In this document: piece after piece, positions 51,078-59,039 of the stretch
Layout of the letters: the number at the start of each line of letters is the position of its first letter
How positions within the stretch are numbered: the stretch's first letter is position 1
Assembly (NCBI RefSeq): GCF_904063065.1
Contig: NZ_CAJFCL010000009.1
Span: forward strand, 62,001-126,000
Source: Pseudomonas paraversuta
Lineage (GTDB): Bacteria; Pseudomonadota; Gammaproteobacteria; Pseudomonadales; Pseudomonadaceae
DNA: 64,000 bases
Reading direction: 5' to 3'
Notes under the pieces: model-generated
The model's database searches: none
Seen by the model: the letters and a program-made list of their open reading frames with translations, nothing else
Told to the model about the DNA's origin: nothing
Position numbers and translations under genes: made by a program

Positions 51078-53017
51078 ACCATCACCTCCGGGGCTGCGCG
51101 GCTGGGCGCTTTGGCGGGCACGATCGGTTCAATCAGAGCTTCAGCCACCAGTTCGGCAATGTCCTTGATCAGCGGCCGTGGCTCGACCACGCCTTCGAGC
51201 ATGGCCGTGCATTGCGGGCATCCCACCGCCACACGCTCGGCGCCGGTCTCGCGGATGTCGTCCATGCGCATGTCGGGAATCCGTTGCTTGCCGGGGATGT
51301 CAGTAATGGGGGCACCACCGCCGCCGCCACAGCAGCGTGAGCGAAAGCCCGAGCGCTGCATCTCTTTGACTTCAATGCCCAGCGCGCGCAATACCGCGCG
51401 GGGAGCCTCGTATTCGCCGTTGTAACGCCCCAGATAACAGGGGTCGTGATAGGTCACGCTGCCGCCCGTATCTGCGTTCAGGGCAAGAGCGCCCTGGTCG
51501 ATCAGTTCGGCCATGTAAGTGCTGTGATGTTGCACCATGTACTCACCGCCAAAGGCGCCATATTCATTTTTCAGTACGTGGAAACTGTGGGGATCGCAGG
51601 TCACGATGCGTTTGAAACGGTATTGCCCCAGGGTCCGGATATTGCGTCGGGCCAGCGCCTGAAAGGTCGCTTCGTCGCCCAGACGCCGGGCCACGTCACC
51701 GCTGTCGCGCTCTTCGAGCCCCAGTACCGCAAAATCGACCCCGGCGGCTTTAAGTACCTTGACGAATGCCCGCAGGGTGCGTTGGTTACGCATGTCGAAG
51801 GCGCCATCACCGACCCAGAACAGCACGTCCGCCGAGGGTTTATCGCGCATCAGATCAAGATTCAGGTCTGCAGCCCAGTTCATCCGCCCGCCCGGTGCAA
51901 AACCGCCGGGGTTGTCGGTGGCGATCAGGTTGTCCAGCACCTGGGCGCCGTTGTTCGGGGTTGCACCTTTTTCCAGGGTCAGGAAGCGGCGCATGTCGAC
52001 GATGGCATCCACGTGCTCGATCATCATCGGGCACTCCTCAACACAGGCACGGCAGGTGGTGCAGGACCACAGGGTGTCCGCATCCACCAGGCCGTCAACT
52101 ATGGGTTGATGCGGGTTGCCGCCATGTTCACCAACGGGTTTGCCCGGGTACGGGCTGCCGGCAAAGTGCGCATCGGTACCGCCCGCAAGCCCCACCACCA
52201 TGTCCTGAATCAGTTTCTTCGGGTTCAACGGCTGGCCCGCAGCGTAGGCCGGGCACGCCGCTTCGCACTTGCCGCATTGCACGCAGGCGTCAAAACCCAG
52301 CAGCTGGTTCCAGGTGAAGTCCTTGGGTTTTTCCACCCCCAGGGGCGCGCTGCGATCATCCAGGTCCAAAGGCATCAAGCCGGTAGAACGGCCACCGCCA
52401 AAGCGCTCGGCGCGCCGATGCCAGGCCAGGTGCAAAGCCCCGGCGAAGGCGTGCTTCATCGGCCCGCCCCAGGTCATGCCGAAGAACAGCTCCGCCACGC
52501 CCCACAGCACTCCCACCCCCAGCAGGGTTGCCAGCAACCAGCCGCCAAAGTCCTGGGGCAGCAAACCGGCGACCGGCAAGGTGAGGATAAAAAAGCTCAG
52601 CGAAAATGCCAGCAGGCTTTTTGGCAGCCGCATCCACGGGCCTTTGGACAGGCGGGCCGGTGGATTGAGGCGACGTTTGAACACAAAGAGCGCGCCGACA
52701 AACATCAGCGCCGTGGCCACCAGCAGGGCGTAGCCGAGGATACGGTTATGCAGCCCCAGACCATGCACCAGAATCGCCAGCAACGCCGCCAGTACAAAGC
52801 CCCCGGCAGTGGCAACGTGGGTATTGGCCATGTACTTGTCACGGGCGACCACGTGGTGCAGATCAACCATATAACGCCGGGGCATGGCCAGCAGGCCAGC
52901 GAGCAGATCGACCCTGGCCGGGCGGCCACGACGCCACATATGCATCCGCCGCACGGCGCCGATGACGGCCAGACCGAGGGCCGCGAATAACAGAACAGGG
53001 AGAATAATATTGAGCAT
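51074..53017 (-). CDS. dgcB: Dimethylglycine catabolism Fe-S membrane protein
   Basis: A 647-residue protein. N-terminal membrane helices (about 1-220; INIILPVLLFAALGLAVIG-like start) make it a membrane anchor. Then come two [4Fe-4S] motifs (CVQCGKCEAACP and CTTCRACVEECP) and a CCG-type C-terminal domain (DPCYLGRYN, RCCGGGGGAPI, GCPQCTAML) of the heterodisulfide-reductase fold. It probably routes electrons from DgcA and ETF to quinone. It is required with dgcA for dimethylglycine growth in P. aeruginosa. Confidence 0.92.
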   Translation of the reverse strand: MLNIILPVLLFAALGLAVIGAVRRMHMWRRGRPARVDLLAGLLAMPRRYMVDLHHVVARDKYMANTHVATAGGFVLAALLAILVHGLGLHNRILGYALLVATALMFVGALFVFKRRLNPPARLSKGPWMRLPKSLLAFSLSFFILTLPVAGLLPQDFGGWLLATLLGVGVLWGVAELFFGMTWGGPMKHAFAGALHLAWHRRAERFGGGRSTGLMPLDLDDRSAPLGVEKPKDFTWNQLLGFDACVQCGKCEAACPAYAAGQPLNPKKLIQDMVVGLAGGTDAHFAGSPYPGKPVGEHGGNPHQPIVDGLVDADTLWSCTTCRACVEECPMMIEHVDAIVDMRRFLTLEKGATPNNGAQVLDNLIATDNPGGFAPGGRMNWAADLNLDLMRDKPSADVLFWVGDGAFDMRNQRTLRAFVKVLKAAGVDFAVLGLEERDSGDVARRLGDEATFQALARRNIRTLGQYRFKRIVTCDPHSFHVLKNEYGAFGGEYMVQHHSTYMAELIDQGALALNADTGGSVTYHDPCYLGRYNGEYEAPRAVLRALGIEVKEMQRSGFRSRCCGGGGGAPITDIPGKQRIPDMRMDDIRETGAERVAVGCPQCTAMLEGVVEPRPLIKDIAELVAEALIEPIVPAKAPSRAAPEVMV

Positions 53018-53055
53018 GGTGAAGCTCCCGAAGACCTCAGGGGTTGCGCAAATCC

Positions 53056-53126
53056 TGTGGGAGCCGGCTTGCCGGCGATGTTGCTGGCAATTGCCTATGC
53101 CTCATCGCCGGCAAGCCAGCTCCCGG
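53056..53126. repeat. REPIN between dgcA and dgcB
   Basis: TGTGGGAGCCGGCTTGCCGGCGA and inverted TCGCCGGCAAGCCAGCTCCCGG (one or two mismatches) inside the dgc operon. A TTATTCACA follows at 53129-53137. Confidence 0.85.
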
Positions 53127-53142
53127 AGTTATTCACACGTGC

Positions 53143-55203
53143 TTAGAAATCCTTGCACAACCTGAGTGCGTCATAGATCGCGGCATGTACGTTGCGCTGG
53201 GCCACGCAGTCACCGATGCGGAACAGCAGGTAACCGTCCCCCGGCTCGCTCAGGCACGGTTGCGGCTTGATCGCAAACAGCGCTTCGACGTCGATCTGGC
53301 CCTTGTTGCGCGAGTCCGGTTTAAGCCCGTAATACAACTCTTCATCCGGACGCACGCCATTCTCGATCACCACCTGGTCCACCACCCGCTCTTCCCTGGC
53401 GCCGGTGTATTCGTTCTCCAGAACGGCAATCAGCTTGTCGCCTTCGCGGTAGACCTTCTCCAGCATCATGTCCCCGGTCATGATCACTTCCTTGGGGTAC
53501 AGGCTGCGGTAGTAGGTGGGGAATGAGGTGCCGCCAATAGCCACCCCGGGCTTGGTGTCGTCGGTCACGATCTCGACCTGGGCACCTTTGTCAGCCATGA
53601 AGTCGGCGACGGACATGCCGGTAAACTCGCAGATGGTGTCGTACACCAGCACGTTCTTGCCCGGCTCGACCTTGCCGTCGAGCACGTCCCAGCTGCTGAC
53701 CACCAGCCCTTCGGCAGCGCCCCAGTGTTCGTTCTGTTCCACAAACGGATGCCCGCCCACAGCCAGCACCACGATGTCGGGACGCAGATCGAGAATGGTC
53801 GCCGGGTCTGCCGCGGTGCCCAGACGCAGATCAACGTTCAGGCGCGCCAGTTCCAGCTGGAACCAGCGGGTAATGCCGGCCATCTGGTCCCGTTGCGGGG
53901 CTTTGGAGGCGGTGGTGATTTGCCCGCCGATGACATCCTTTTTCTCGAACAGGGTCACGTCGTGACCCCGTTCCGCGGCTACCCGCGCCGCCTCCATGCC
54001 GGCAGGCCCGGCGCCGACTATCACCACCTTGCGTTTGGCCCCGGTACTTTTCTGGATGATATGCGGCACGCCCATGTATTCCCGGGAGGTGGCGGCGTTC
54101 TGGATACAGAGCACGTCCAGGCCCTGGTACTGACGGTCGATGCAGTAGTTGGCGCCCACGCATTGCTTGATCTGGTCGATCTGGCCCATTTTGATTTTGG
54201 CGATCAGGTGCGGGTCGGCGATGTGGGCACGGGTCATGCCCACCATGTCCACGTAACCGCCTTCCAGAATCCGCGTAGCCTGATTCGGGTCCTTGATGTT
54301 TTGCGCGTGCAGCACCGGGGCCTTGACCACTTCCTTGATCCCGGCGGCCAGGTGCAGAAACGGCTCCGGTGGAAAACTCATGTTGGGGATCACGTTGGCC
54401 AGGGTGTTGTGGGTATCACAGCCCGAGCCGACCACGCCGATAAAGTCGAGCATGCCGGTGTCGTCGTAGTACTTGGCGATTTGTTTCATATCCTCGTGGC
54501 TCAAGCCATCGGGGTGAAATTCGTCACCGCACAGGCGAATGCCGACGCAGAAATCCGGACCGACTTCGGCACGCACGGCCTTGAGTACTTCGAGGCCGAA
54601 GCGCATGCGGTTTTCAAAACTGCCGCCCCATTCATCAGTGCGTTTGTTGACCCGCGGGCTCCAGAACTGGTCAATCATGTGCTGGTGCACCGCCGACAGT
54701 TCGACCCCGTCCAGCCCGCCTTTCTTGGCGCGCCCTGCCGCACTGGCGTAGTTGCCGATCACGCGCCAGATTTCTTCCGGCTCGATGGTTTTGCAGGTGG
54801 CACGGTGCACCGGTTCGCGCACCCCGGACGGCGACATCAGGGTCGGCCAGTTGAAGCCGTCCCAGCGTGAGCGGCGGCCCATGTGGGTTATCTGGATCAT
54901 GATCTTGGCGCCGTGCTTGTGCATGGCATCGGCCAGGTTCTGGAAGTGCGGGATGATGCGGTCGGTGCTCAGGTTGACCGAACTCCACCACTCCTGGGGG
55001 CTGTCGATGGCCACCACCGATGACCCCCCGCAAATCGCCAGGCCGATACCGCCCTTGGCTTTTTCTTCGTAGTACTGCACGTAGCGCTCAGTGGTCATGC
55101 CGCCATCGGTGGCATACACCTCGGCGTGGGCAGTGCTGAGCACGCGGTTGCGGATGGTCAGTTTGCCGATTTGAATCGGCTCAAACATTGCTTCGAACGC
55201 CAT
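53143..55203 (-). CDS. dgcA: Dimethylglycine dehydrogenase (OYE/TMADH family)
   Basis: A 686-residue flavoenzyme converting dimethylglycine to sarcosine. The N-terminal Old Yellow Enzyme TIM barrel (about 1-340) has RNRVLSTAHAEVYATDGGM, substrate-site IQITHMGRRSRWDG and the AVHQHMIDQFWSPRVNKR active region. The C-terminal part has two dinucleotide folds (VVIVGAGPAGMEAARVAAERG from about 393). The Fe-S site reads CVGANYC...CIQN: Cys348, Ala351, Cys354 and Cys366. The second cluster Cys of trimethylamine dehydrogenase is Ala here. Confidence 0.93.
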   Translation of the reverse strand: MAFEAMFEPIQIGKLTIRNRVLSTAHAEVYATDGGMTTERYVQYYEEKAKGGIGLAICGGSSVVAIDSPQEWWSSVNLSTDRIIPHFQNLADAMHKHGAKIMIQITHMGRRSRWDGFNWPTLMSPSGVREPVHRATCKTIEPEEIWRVIGNYASAAGRAKKGGLDGVELSAVHQHMIDQFWSPRVNKRTDEWGGSFENRMRFGLEVLKAVRAEVGPDFCVGIRLCGDEFHPDGLSHEDMKQIAKYYDDTGMLDFIGVVGSGCDTHNTLANVIPNMSFPPEPFLHLAAGIKEVVKAPVLHAQNIKDPNQATRILEGGYVDMVGMTRAHIADPHLIAKIKMGQIDQIKQCVGANYCIDRQYQGLDVLCIQNAATSREYMGVPHIIQKSTGAKRKVVIVGAGPAGMEAARVAAERGHDVTLFEKKDVIGGQITTASKAPQRDQMAGITRWFQLELARLNVDLRLGTAADPATILDLRPDIVVLAVGGHPFVEQNEHWGAAEGLVVSSWDVLDGKVEPGKNVLVYDTICEFTGMSVADFMADKGAQVEIVTDDTKPGVAIGGTSFPTYYRSLYPKEVIMTGDMMLEKVYREGDKLIAVLENEYTGAREERVVDQVVIENGVRPDEELYYGLKPDSRNKGQIDVEALFAIKPQPCLSEPGDGYLLFRIGDCVAQRNVHAAIYDALRLCKDF

Positions 55204-55218
55204 ATCCCGATCCTCGAC

Positions 55219-55749
55219 TTACAACGGCTTGACGATAAACAGGCCGTGGTCGTGGCCCTCTTCCGATCCGCTATAAATCTGCTCGGCGCGGGTGCGAATG
55301 TGGCTGCCACGGGCCTGCAGAATCTGATCCATGGCGCCGGCAAACCAGCCGGTGAACATGTAATCGACCTTGCGCCCGACCTTGCCGTACACGTAGACGA
55401 AACAGGAGTGCTCGAGCTTGATGGTGGCAGTGCCTTTATCGAGGTCGATGTCCTGGATTTCGAACAGGCCCCAGCCACGCTGGGACAGACGCTTCATGTA
55501 GTGCTCGAACACCGCGACCCCTTCCAGGCCGTGGCACTCGGCTTCTTTTTCGCACCAGTGCCAGGCGGATTTGTAGCCGGCCTTGTAGAGGATTTCGGCG
55601 TAGGCGTCAGCGCCCAGCACCTCCTCGATGCCCATATGGTTGTTGACGAAAAAATGCCGTGGCACATAGAGCATGGGCAGGGCGTCAGAGGTCCAGACAC
55701 CGGTTTCACTGTCGACTTCGATAGGCAATTGCGGGGCGATTTTAGCCAT
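55219..55749 (-). CDS. DUF5943 / V4R-like protein in the dgc operon
   Basis: A 176-residue protein of unknown function, conserved in this operon position (PA5397). It contains HFFVNNHMGIEEVLGADAY, AWHWCEKEAECHG, EHSCFVYVYGKVGRKVDYMFTGWFAGAMD (split) and HIRTRAEQ. The fold likely resembles the 4-vinyl-reductase/BchJ haem- or small-molecule-binding family. It is co-transcribed between the dipeptidase-like gene and dgcA (15-bp gap). A chaperone or ligand sensor for the demethylase is possible but unproven. Confidence 0.7.
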   Translation of the reverse strand: MAKIAPQLPIEVDSETGVWTSDALPMLYVPRHFFVNNHMGIEEVLGADAYAEILYKAGYKSAWHWCEKEAECHGLEGVAVFEHYMKRLSQRGWGLFEIQDIDLDKGTATIKLEHSCFVYVYGKVGRKVDYMFTGWFAGAMDQILQARGSHIRTRAEQIYSGSEEGHDHGLFIVKPL

Positions 55750-55781
55750 GGAACAAAACTCCAGAAATTCAACAAATCTAT

Positions 55782-55864
55782 GTAGTCGCTGCCGCAGGCT
55801 GCGAAGGGTTGCGAAGCAGCCCGTTTTTCAAGAAGTCCTCATCGCAGCCTTCGGCAGCGACTAC
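55782..55864. repeat. Long inverted repeat between M19-like gene and DUF5943 gene
   Basis: Arms 55782-55804 and 55842-55864 (GTAGTCGCTGCCG-core) pair at 22 of 23 positions around a 37-nt loop. The unit differs from the common REPs, with core CGCAGCCTTCGGCAGCG. Confidence 0.85.
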
Positions 55865-55878
55865 GAGGAGCTGTTCGG

Positions 55879-56856
55879 CTATTCGCCCCAGACGTCCTTG
55901 AGCACGTTGACCCAGTTTTCGCCCATGATTTTGCGCACCACGCGCTCGGGGTGACCGCGCTTGAGCAGGGTTTCAGTGAGGTTGGGGAACTCACCCACAG
56001 TGCGGATGCCCAGCGGGTTGATGATCTTGCCGAAGCTGGTCAGACGCCGGGCATAGCCCTTGTCGTGGGTCAGCATTTCGAAGAAGTCCTGACCGTGACC
56101 CTGGGTGAAGTCGGTGCCGATACCGATCGCATCTTCGCCGACGATATTCATCGTGTACTCGATGGCCTGGGCATAGTCGTCAATGGTGGAGTCGATGCCC
56201 TTGGCCAGAAATGGCGCGAACATGGTCACCCCGACAAAACCGCCGTGGTCGGCGATGAATTTAAGTTCGGCGTCGGATTTGTTGCGCGGGTGCTCTTTGA
56301 GGCCGGACGGCAGACAGTGCGAGTAGCAGACCGGTTTCTTCGATTCGAGGATCACCTCTTCCGAGGTTTTTGAACCCACATGGGACAGGTCGCACATGAT
56401 CCCGACGCGATTCATTTCGGCCACCACTTCGCGGCCAAAGCCCGAGAGCCCGCCATCACGTTCGTAGCAGCCGGTGCCCACCAGGTTTTGCGTGTTGTAG
56501 CACATCTGCACCACGCCGACTCCGAGCTGCTTGAAGATCTCGATATAGCCCAGCTGGTCTTCAAAGGCGTGGGCGTTCTGGAAGCCAAAAATGATACCGG
56601 TCTTGCCCTGTTCCTTGGCCCGACGAATATCCGCAGTGGTTTTTACCGGGATCACCAGGTCGCTGTTTTCGCGAATAAGGGTCTGGCTGGCCACGATATT
56701 ATTGATCGTGGCTTGAAAACCCTCCCACACCGACACCGTGCAGTTGGCTGCTGTGAGGCCGCCTTTACGCATGTCTTCGAACAGTTCTCGGCTCCATTTG
56801 GCAATGATCAGCCCGTCGATAACGATGCTGTCTGCGTGCAACTCGGCTGGGCTCAT
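55879..56856 (-). CDS. M19 (renal dipeptidase-like) protein with altered metal site
   Basis: A 325-residue member of the M19/membrane-dipeptidase fold (GREVVAEMNRVGIMCDLSHVG, SHCLPSGLKEHPRNKSDAEL, IGIGTDFTQG). The normal HxD metal pair near the N-terminus reads IDGLIIAKW, and the bridging Glu of the GxxGGH block reads GFQNAHAF, so three key metal ligands are replaced. His-containing SH and HPRN blocks remain. It leads the dgcAB operon (PA5396 position) behind candidate GbdR sites. A true peptidase is doubtful. Confidence 0.85.
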   Translation of the reverse strand: MSPAELHADSIVIDGLIIAKWSRELFEDMRKGGLTAANCTVSVWEGFQATINNIVASQTLIRENSDLVIPVKTTADIRRAKEQGKTGIIFGFQNAHAFEDQLGYIEIFKQLGVGVVQMCYNTQNLVGTGCYERDGGLSGFGREVVAEMNRVGIMCDLSHVGSKTSEEVILESKKPVCYSHCLPSGLKEHPRNKSDAELKFIADHGGFVGVTMFAPFLAKGIDSTIDDYAQAIEYTMNIVGEDAIGIGTDFTQGHGQDFFEMLTHDKGYARRLTSFGKIINPLGIRTVGEFPNLTETLLKRGHPERVVRKIMGENWVNVLKDVWGE

Positions 56857-56941
56857 CAGGCGTCCCCTTATGGGCGCCGAATCGTCTGCCGGCGCTTTGG
56901 GGCCAGCATAGGCTCGGGGTTAAAAACAGCCGGGTGCAAAA

Positions 56942-56978
56942 GCGACAGCGCAATTGCCGAAAGCGTCAATCCGCGACA
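56942..56978 (-). promoter_or_regulatory. Candidate GbdR-type direct repeats upstream of the dgc operon
   Basis: On the minus strand TGTCGC (56973-56978), TGACGC (56963-56968) and TGTCGC (56942-56947). The last two are 21 bp apart, 86 bp from the first ATG of the operon. Confidence 0.5.
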
Positions 56979-57075
56979 AAGCCCTCGGCGCCAAAGTAAT
57001 GACCTATGCTGCGTGGCTGTTCTTTGGCCCACGCATAAGCCAGAATCCGTCCCATCTATGGATTAGGAAGCCGCA

Positions 57076-57477
57076 ATGAAATCGATTCTCCTGGCCTTGG
57101 CGTTGATCACAAGCGGTGCGTACGCAGCCGATGATGCCGACTACAACCCGTGCGATGCGGTGGAAAACGACCAGCAAACCCTGGCGTGTTCGGCGTACAG
57201 CAAGAATGCGGCCGAGCTGTTGCTGACCGAAAATTACGAAGCCCTGCAGACGCGAATGAACTCGATGTACGGCTCAAACGCAACTCAGCTCAATAACATC
57301 ATCAGCAAGATCAAGACCGCTCAGGCGCTGTGGTTGCACCAGCGTGACGCCGACTGCGCGATTGTGGTGTTTCCTGCCACATCCGGCACCGAGACCTTCA
57401 ACATTGCCCAGAACGACTGCATGGCCCGCATGAGCGATGATCGTTCGGAGTTTCTGGAATCGATCGGGCAGGAATAA
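57076..57477 (+). CDS. DUF1311/LprI-like secreted protein
   Basis: A 133-residue exported protein with signal peptide MKSILLALALITSGAYAAD. The mature domain has four cysteines (about 26, 38, 94 and 114), likely two disulfides. It has the LprI pattern CDAVENDQQTLACSAYSKNAAELL (split) and ALWLHQRDADC. LprI inhibits lysozyme in mycobacteria; the role here is unknown. It is divergent from the M19 gene. Confidence 0.8.
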   Translation: MKSILLALALITSGAYAADDADYNPCDAVENDQQTLACSAYSKNAAELLLTENYEALQTRMNSMYGSNATQLNNIISKIKTAQALWLHQRDADCAIVVFPATSGTETFNIAQNDCMARMSDDRSEFLESIGQE

Positions 57478-57525
57478 CCACCCTGCTCCCACAGATCAGA
57501 TGCCTTATTTGAATCCAGGGTTTTT

Positions 57526-57942
57526 ATGACTATTTGCGGTATCGATATCAAAGGCAGCGAAGCGATCTTCGCCGTCGCCACCCAGGGGCCCGACGGTCTT
57601 CAACATCTAGCCATTGCGACCAAGAAAATCGCCCTCGACGATGATGACGATGCCCTCAACGTCAAAGCCTTCGCCGCGCAGGTCACAGCCTTTGTAAAGA
57701 CCAACGCCATCACCCGCATCGCGATTAAAAAGCGCAGCAAAAAAGGCGAGTTCGCCGGCGGGCCGACCACCTTCAAAATCGAAGGCATCATCCAGTTGCT
57801 GGACGCTTGCGAGGTGCAATTGCTGTCACCGCAAACCCTCAACGCGCAATTCAAAAAGCACGCATTCGAGCTGCCCGCCTCGCTGAACAAATATCAGCAT
57901 GATGCGTACAAGGCTGCGTGTGCGGCGCTGCTCAAGGGTTAA
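57526..57942 (+). CDS. DUF3010 family protein
   Basis: A 138-residue protein with an RNase-H/RuvC-like start (MTICGIDIKGSEAIFAVAT), a conserved basic-aromatic block (IAIKKRSKKGEFAGGPTTFKIEG, split) and a C-terminal helical tail. It has no assigned function. It follows the LprI-like gene and its stop overlaps the convergent cdhR stop by four bases. Confidence 0.75.
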   Translation: MTICGIDIKGSEAIFAVATQGPDGLQHLAIATKKIALDDDDDALNVKAFAAQVTAFVKTNAITRIAIKKRSKKGEFAGGPTTFKIEGIIQLLDACEVQLLSPQTLNAQFKKHAFELPASLNKYQHDAYKAACAALLKG

Positions 57943-58874
57943 CCGACCCGGTCCTGTCGCGGTGCACAGGCAAATCGCGCGCGATAGCTGCGGGTGAAGT
58001 ACGACGGTGATTCAAAACCGCAGGCCAGGCTGATATCCAGCACGCTCATGTCGGTCTGGCGCAGCAGTTGCCGGGCTTTGTGCAGGCGCAGGCCAAGGTA
58101 GAAGTTGCGCGGAGTATCGTTCAGGTGCAGGCGGAACAGGCGCTCCAGCTGGCGCTGGGTGACGTTGATGCTCAGTGCCAGTTGCGAAATGCTCAGGGGC
58201 GGCTCGGTGTGCTGCTCCATCTCGCCAATCACCTGCACCAGCTTCTTGTTACGGATGCCGTAACGCGTGGCAACTTGCATGCGCTGGTGATCCTTGCGCG
58301 GGCGGATACGCCCGAGCACGAACTGCTCTGATACCTCGATAGCCAGTTCCGGGCCGTGCGCCTGGGCAATCAGATCGAGCATCATGTCGATAGAGGCCGT
58401 ACCGCCCGCGCAGGTAATCCGTCGGCGGTCGATTTCAAACAGCTCTTGCGTGACCTGTAACCGCGGCCATGATTCCTTGAACGCCTCCAGCGCTTCCCAG
58501 TGCAGGGTCAGACGATAGCCGTCGAGCAGGCCCGCCTCGGCCAGCACAAAACTGCCGGTATCGATCCCGCCCAGGCTTACCCCTTCGCCGTCCAGACGCC
58601 GCAGCCAGTGAATCAGTGCCGGCGTGACATGGGCCAGTGGCTCGAAACCGGCCACCACCAGTAACGTCGCCCCTGCAGTGAGCGCCTCCAGCCCTGCCTC
58701 GGCATTGACCGACATGCCGTTACTCGCCGGTACCGCGCCACCGTCGCTGCTCAGCACGTGCCAGCGGTACAGCTCGCCGCGAAAGCGGTTGGCCACCCGC
58801 AGCGGCTCAATCGCAGAAATAAAACCCAACGAGGAAAAGCCGGGCAGCAGCAGGAAATAAAAGTCCTTGGGCAT
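57939..58874 (-). CDS. cdhR: GlxA/AraC-type regulator of carnitine catabolism
   Basis: A 311-residue protein with a DJ-1/PfpI-like N-terminal domain (about 5-185; FLLLPGFSSLGFISAIEPLR, GIDTGSFVLAEAGLL) and a C-terminal AraC helix-turn-helix pair (about 210-305; LSISQLALSINVTQRQLERLF and DISLACGFESPSYFTRSYRARF, split). Divergent from caiX, as CdhR is in P. aeruginosa, where it activates the carnitine genes. Confidence 0.92.
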   Translation of the reverse strand: MPKDFYFLLLPGFSSLGFISAIEPLRVANRFRGELYRWHVLSSDGGAVPASNGMSVNAEAGLEALTAGATLLVVAGFEPLAHVTPALIHWLRRLDGEGVSLGGIDTGSFVLAEAGLLDGYRLTLHWEALEAFKESWPRLQVTQELFEIDRRRITCAGGTASIDMMLDLIAQAHGPELAIEVSEQFVLGRIRPRKDHQRMQVATRYGIRNKKLVQVIGEMEQHTEPPLSISQLALSINVTQRQLERLFRLHLNDTPRNFYLGLRLHKARQLLRQTDMSVLDISLACGFESPSYFTRSYRARFACAPRQDRVG

Positions 58875-58917
58875 GGAGGCGCTCGTGCAGTCAGTTCGCA
58901 GGATTGAAACACACTCA

Positions 58918-58952
58918 GGTCGCTACAGTGCAAAAGCCCGTCGCTCCAGTGC
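58918..58952 (+). promoter_or_regulatory. Direct repeat upstream of caiX (CdhR/GbdR site)
   Basis: GTCGCTACAGTGC (58919) and GTCGCTCCAGTGC (58940) match at 12 of 13 positions with a 21-bp period, ending 88 bp from the caiX ATG. This is the clearest AraC-type tandem site in the window. Confidence 0.7.
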
Positions 58953-59039
58953 GGTTAAGCAATACCCGACCTCGGTAACTTGGCGTCACGGTGCACAAAG
59001 ACACCGGCTACCTAATAACAACCTGCCGAGGCCCGCTCC

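Noticed and set aside
53725..54870. 381-codon frame antisense to dgcA
   Set aside because: Shadow frame rich in His/Gln/Ala with no family signature.
57526..57942. RuvC/Holliday-junction resolvase activity for the DUF3010 protein
   Set aside because: Only the N-terminal strand resembles the RNase-H fold; the acidic catalytic set is not evident.
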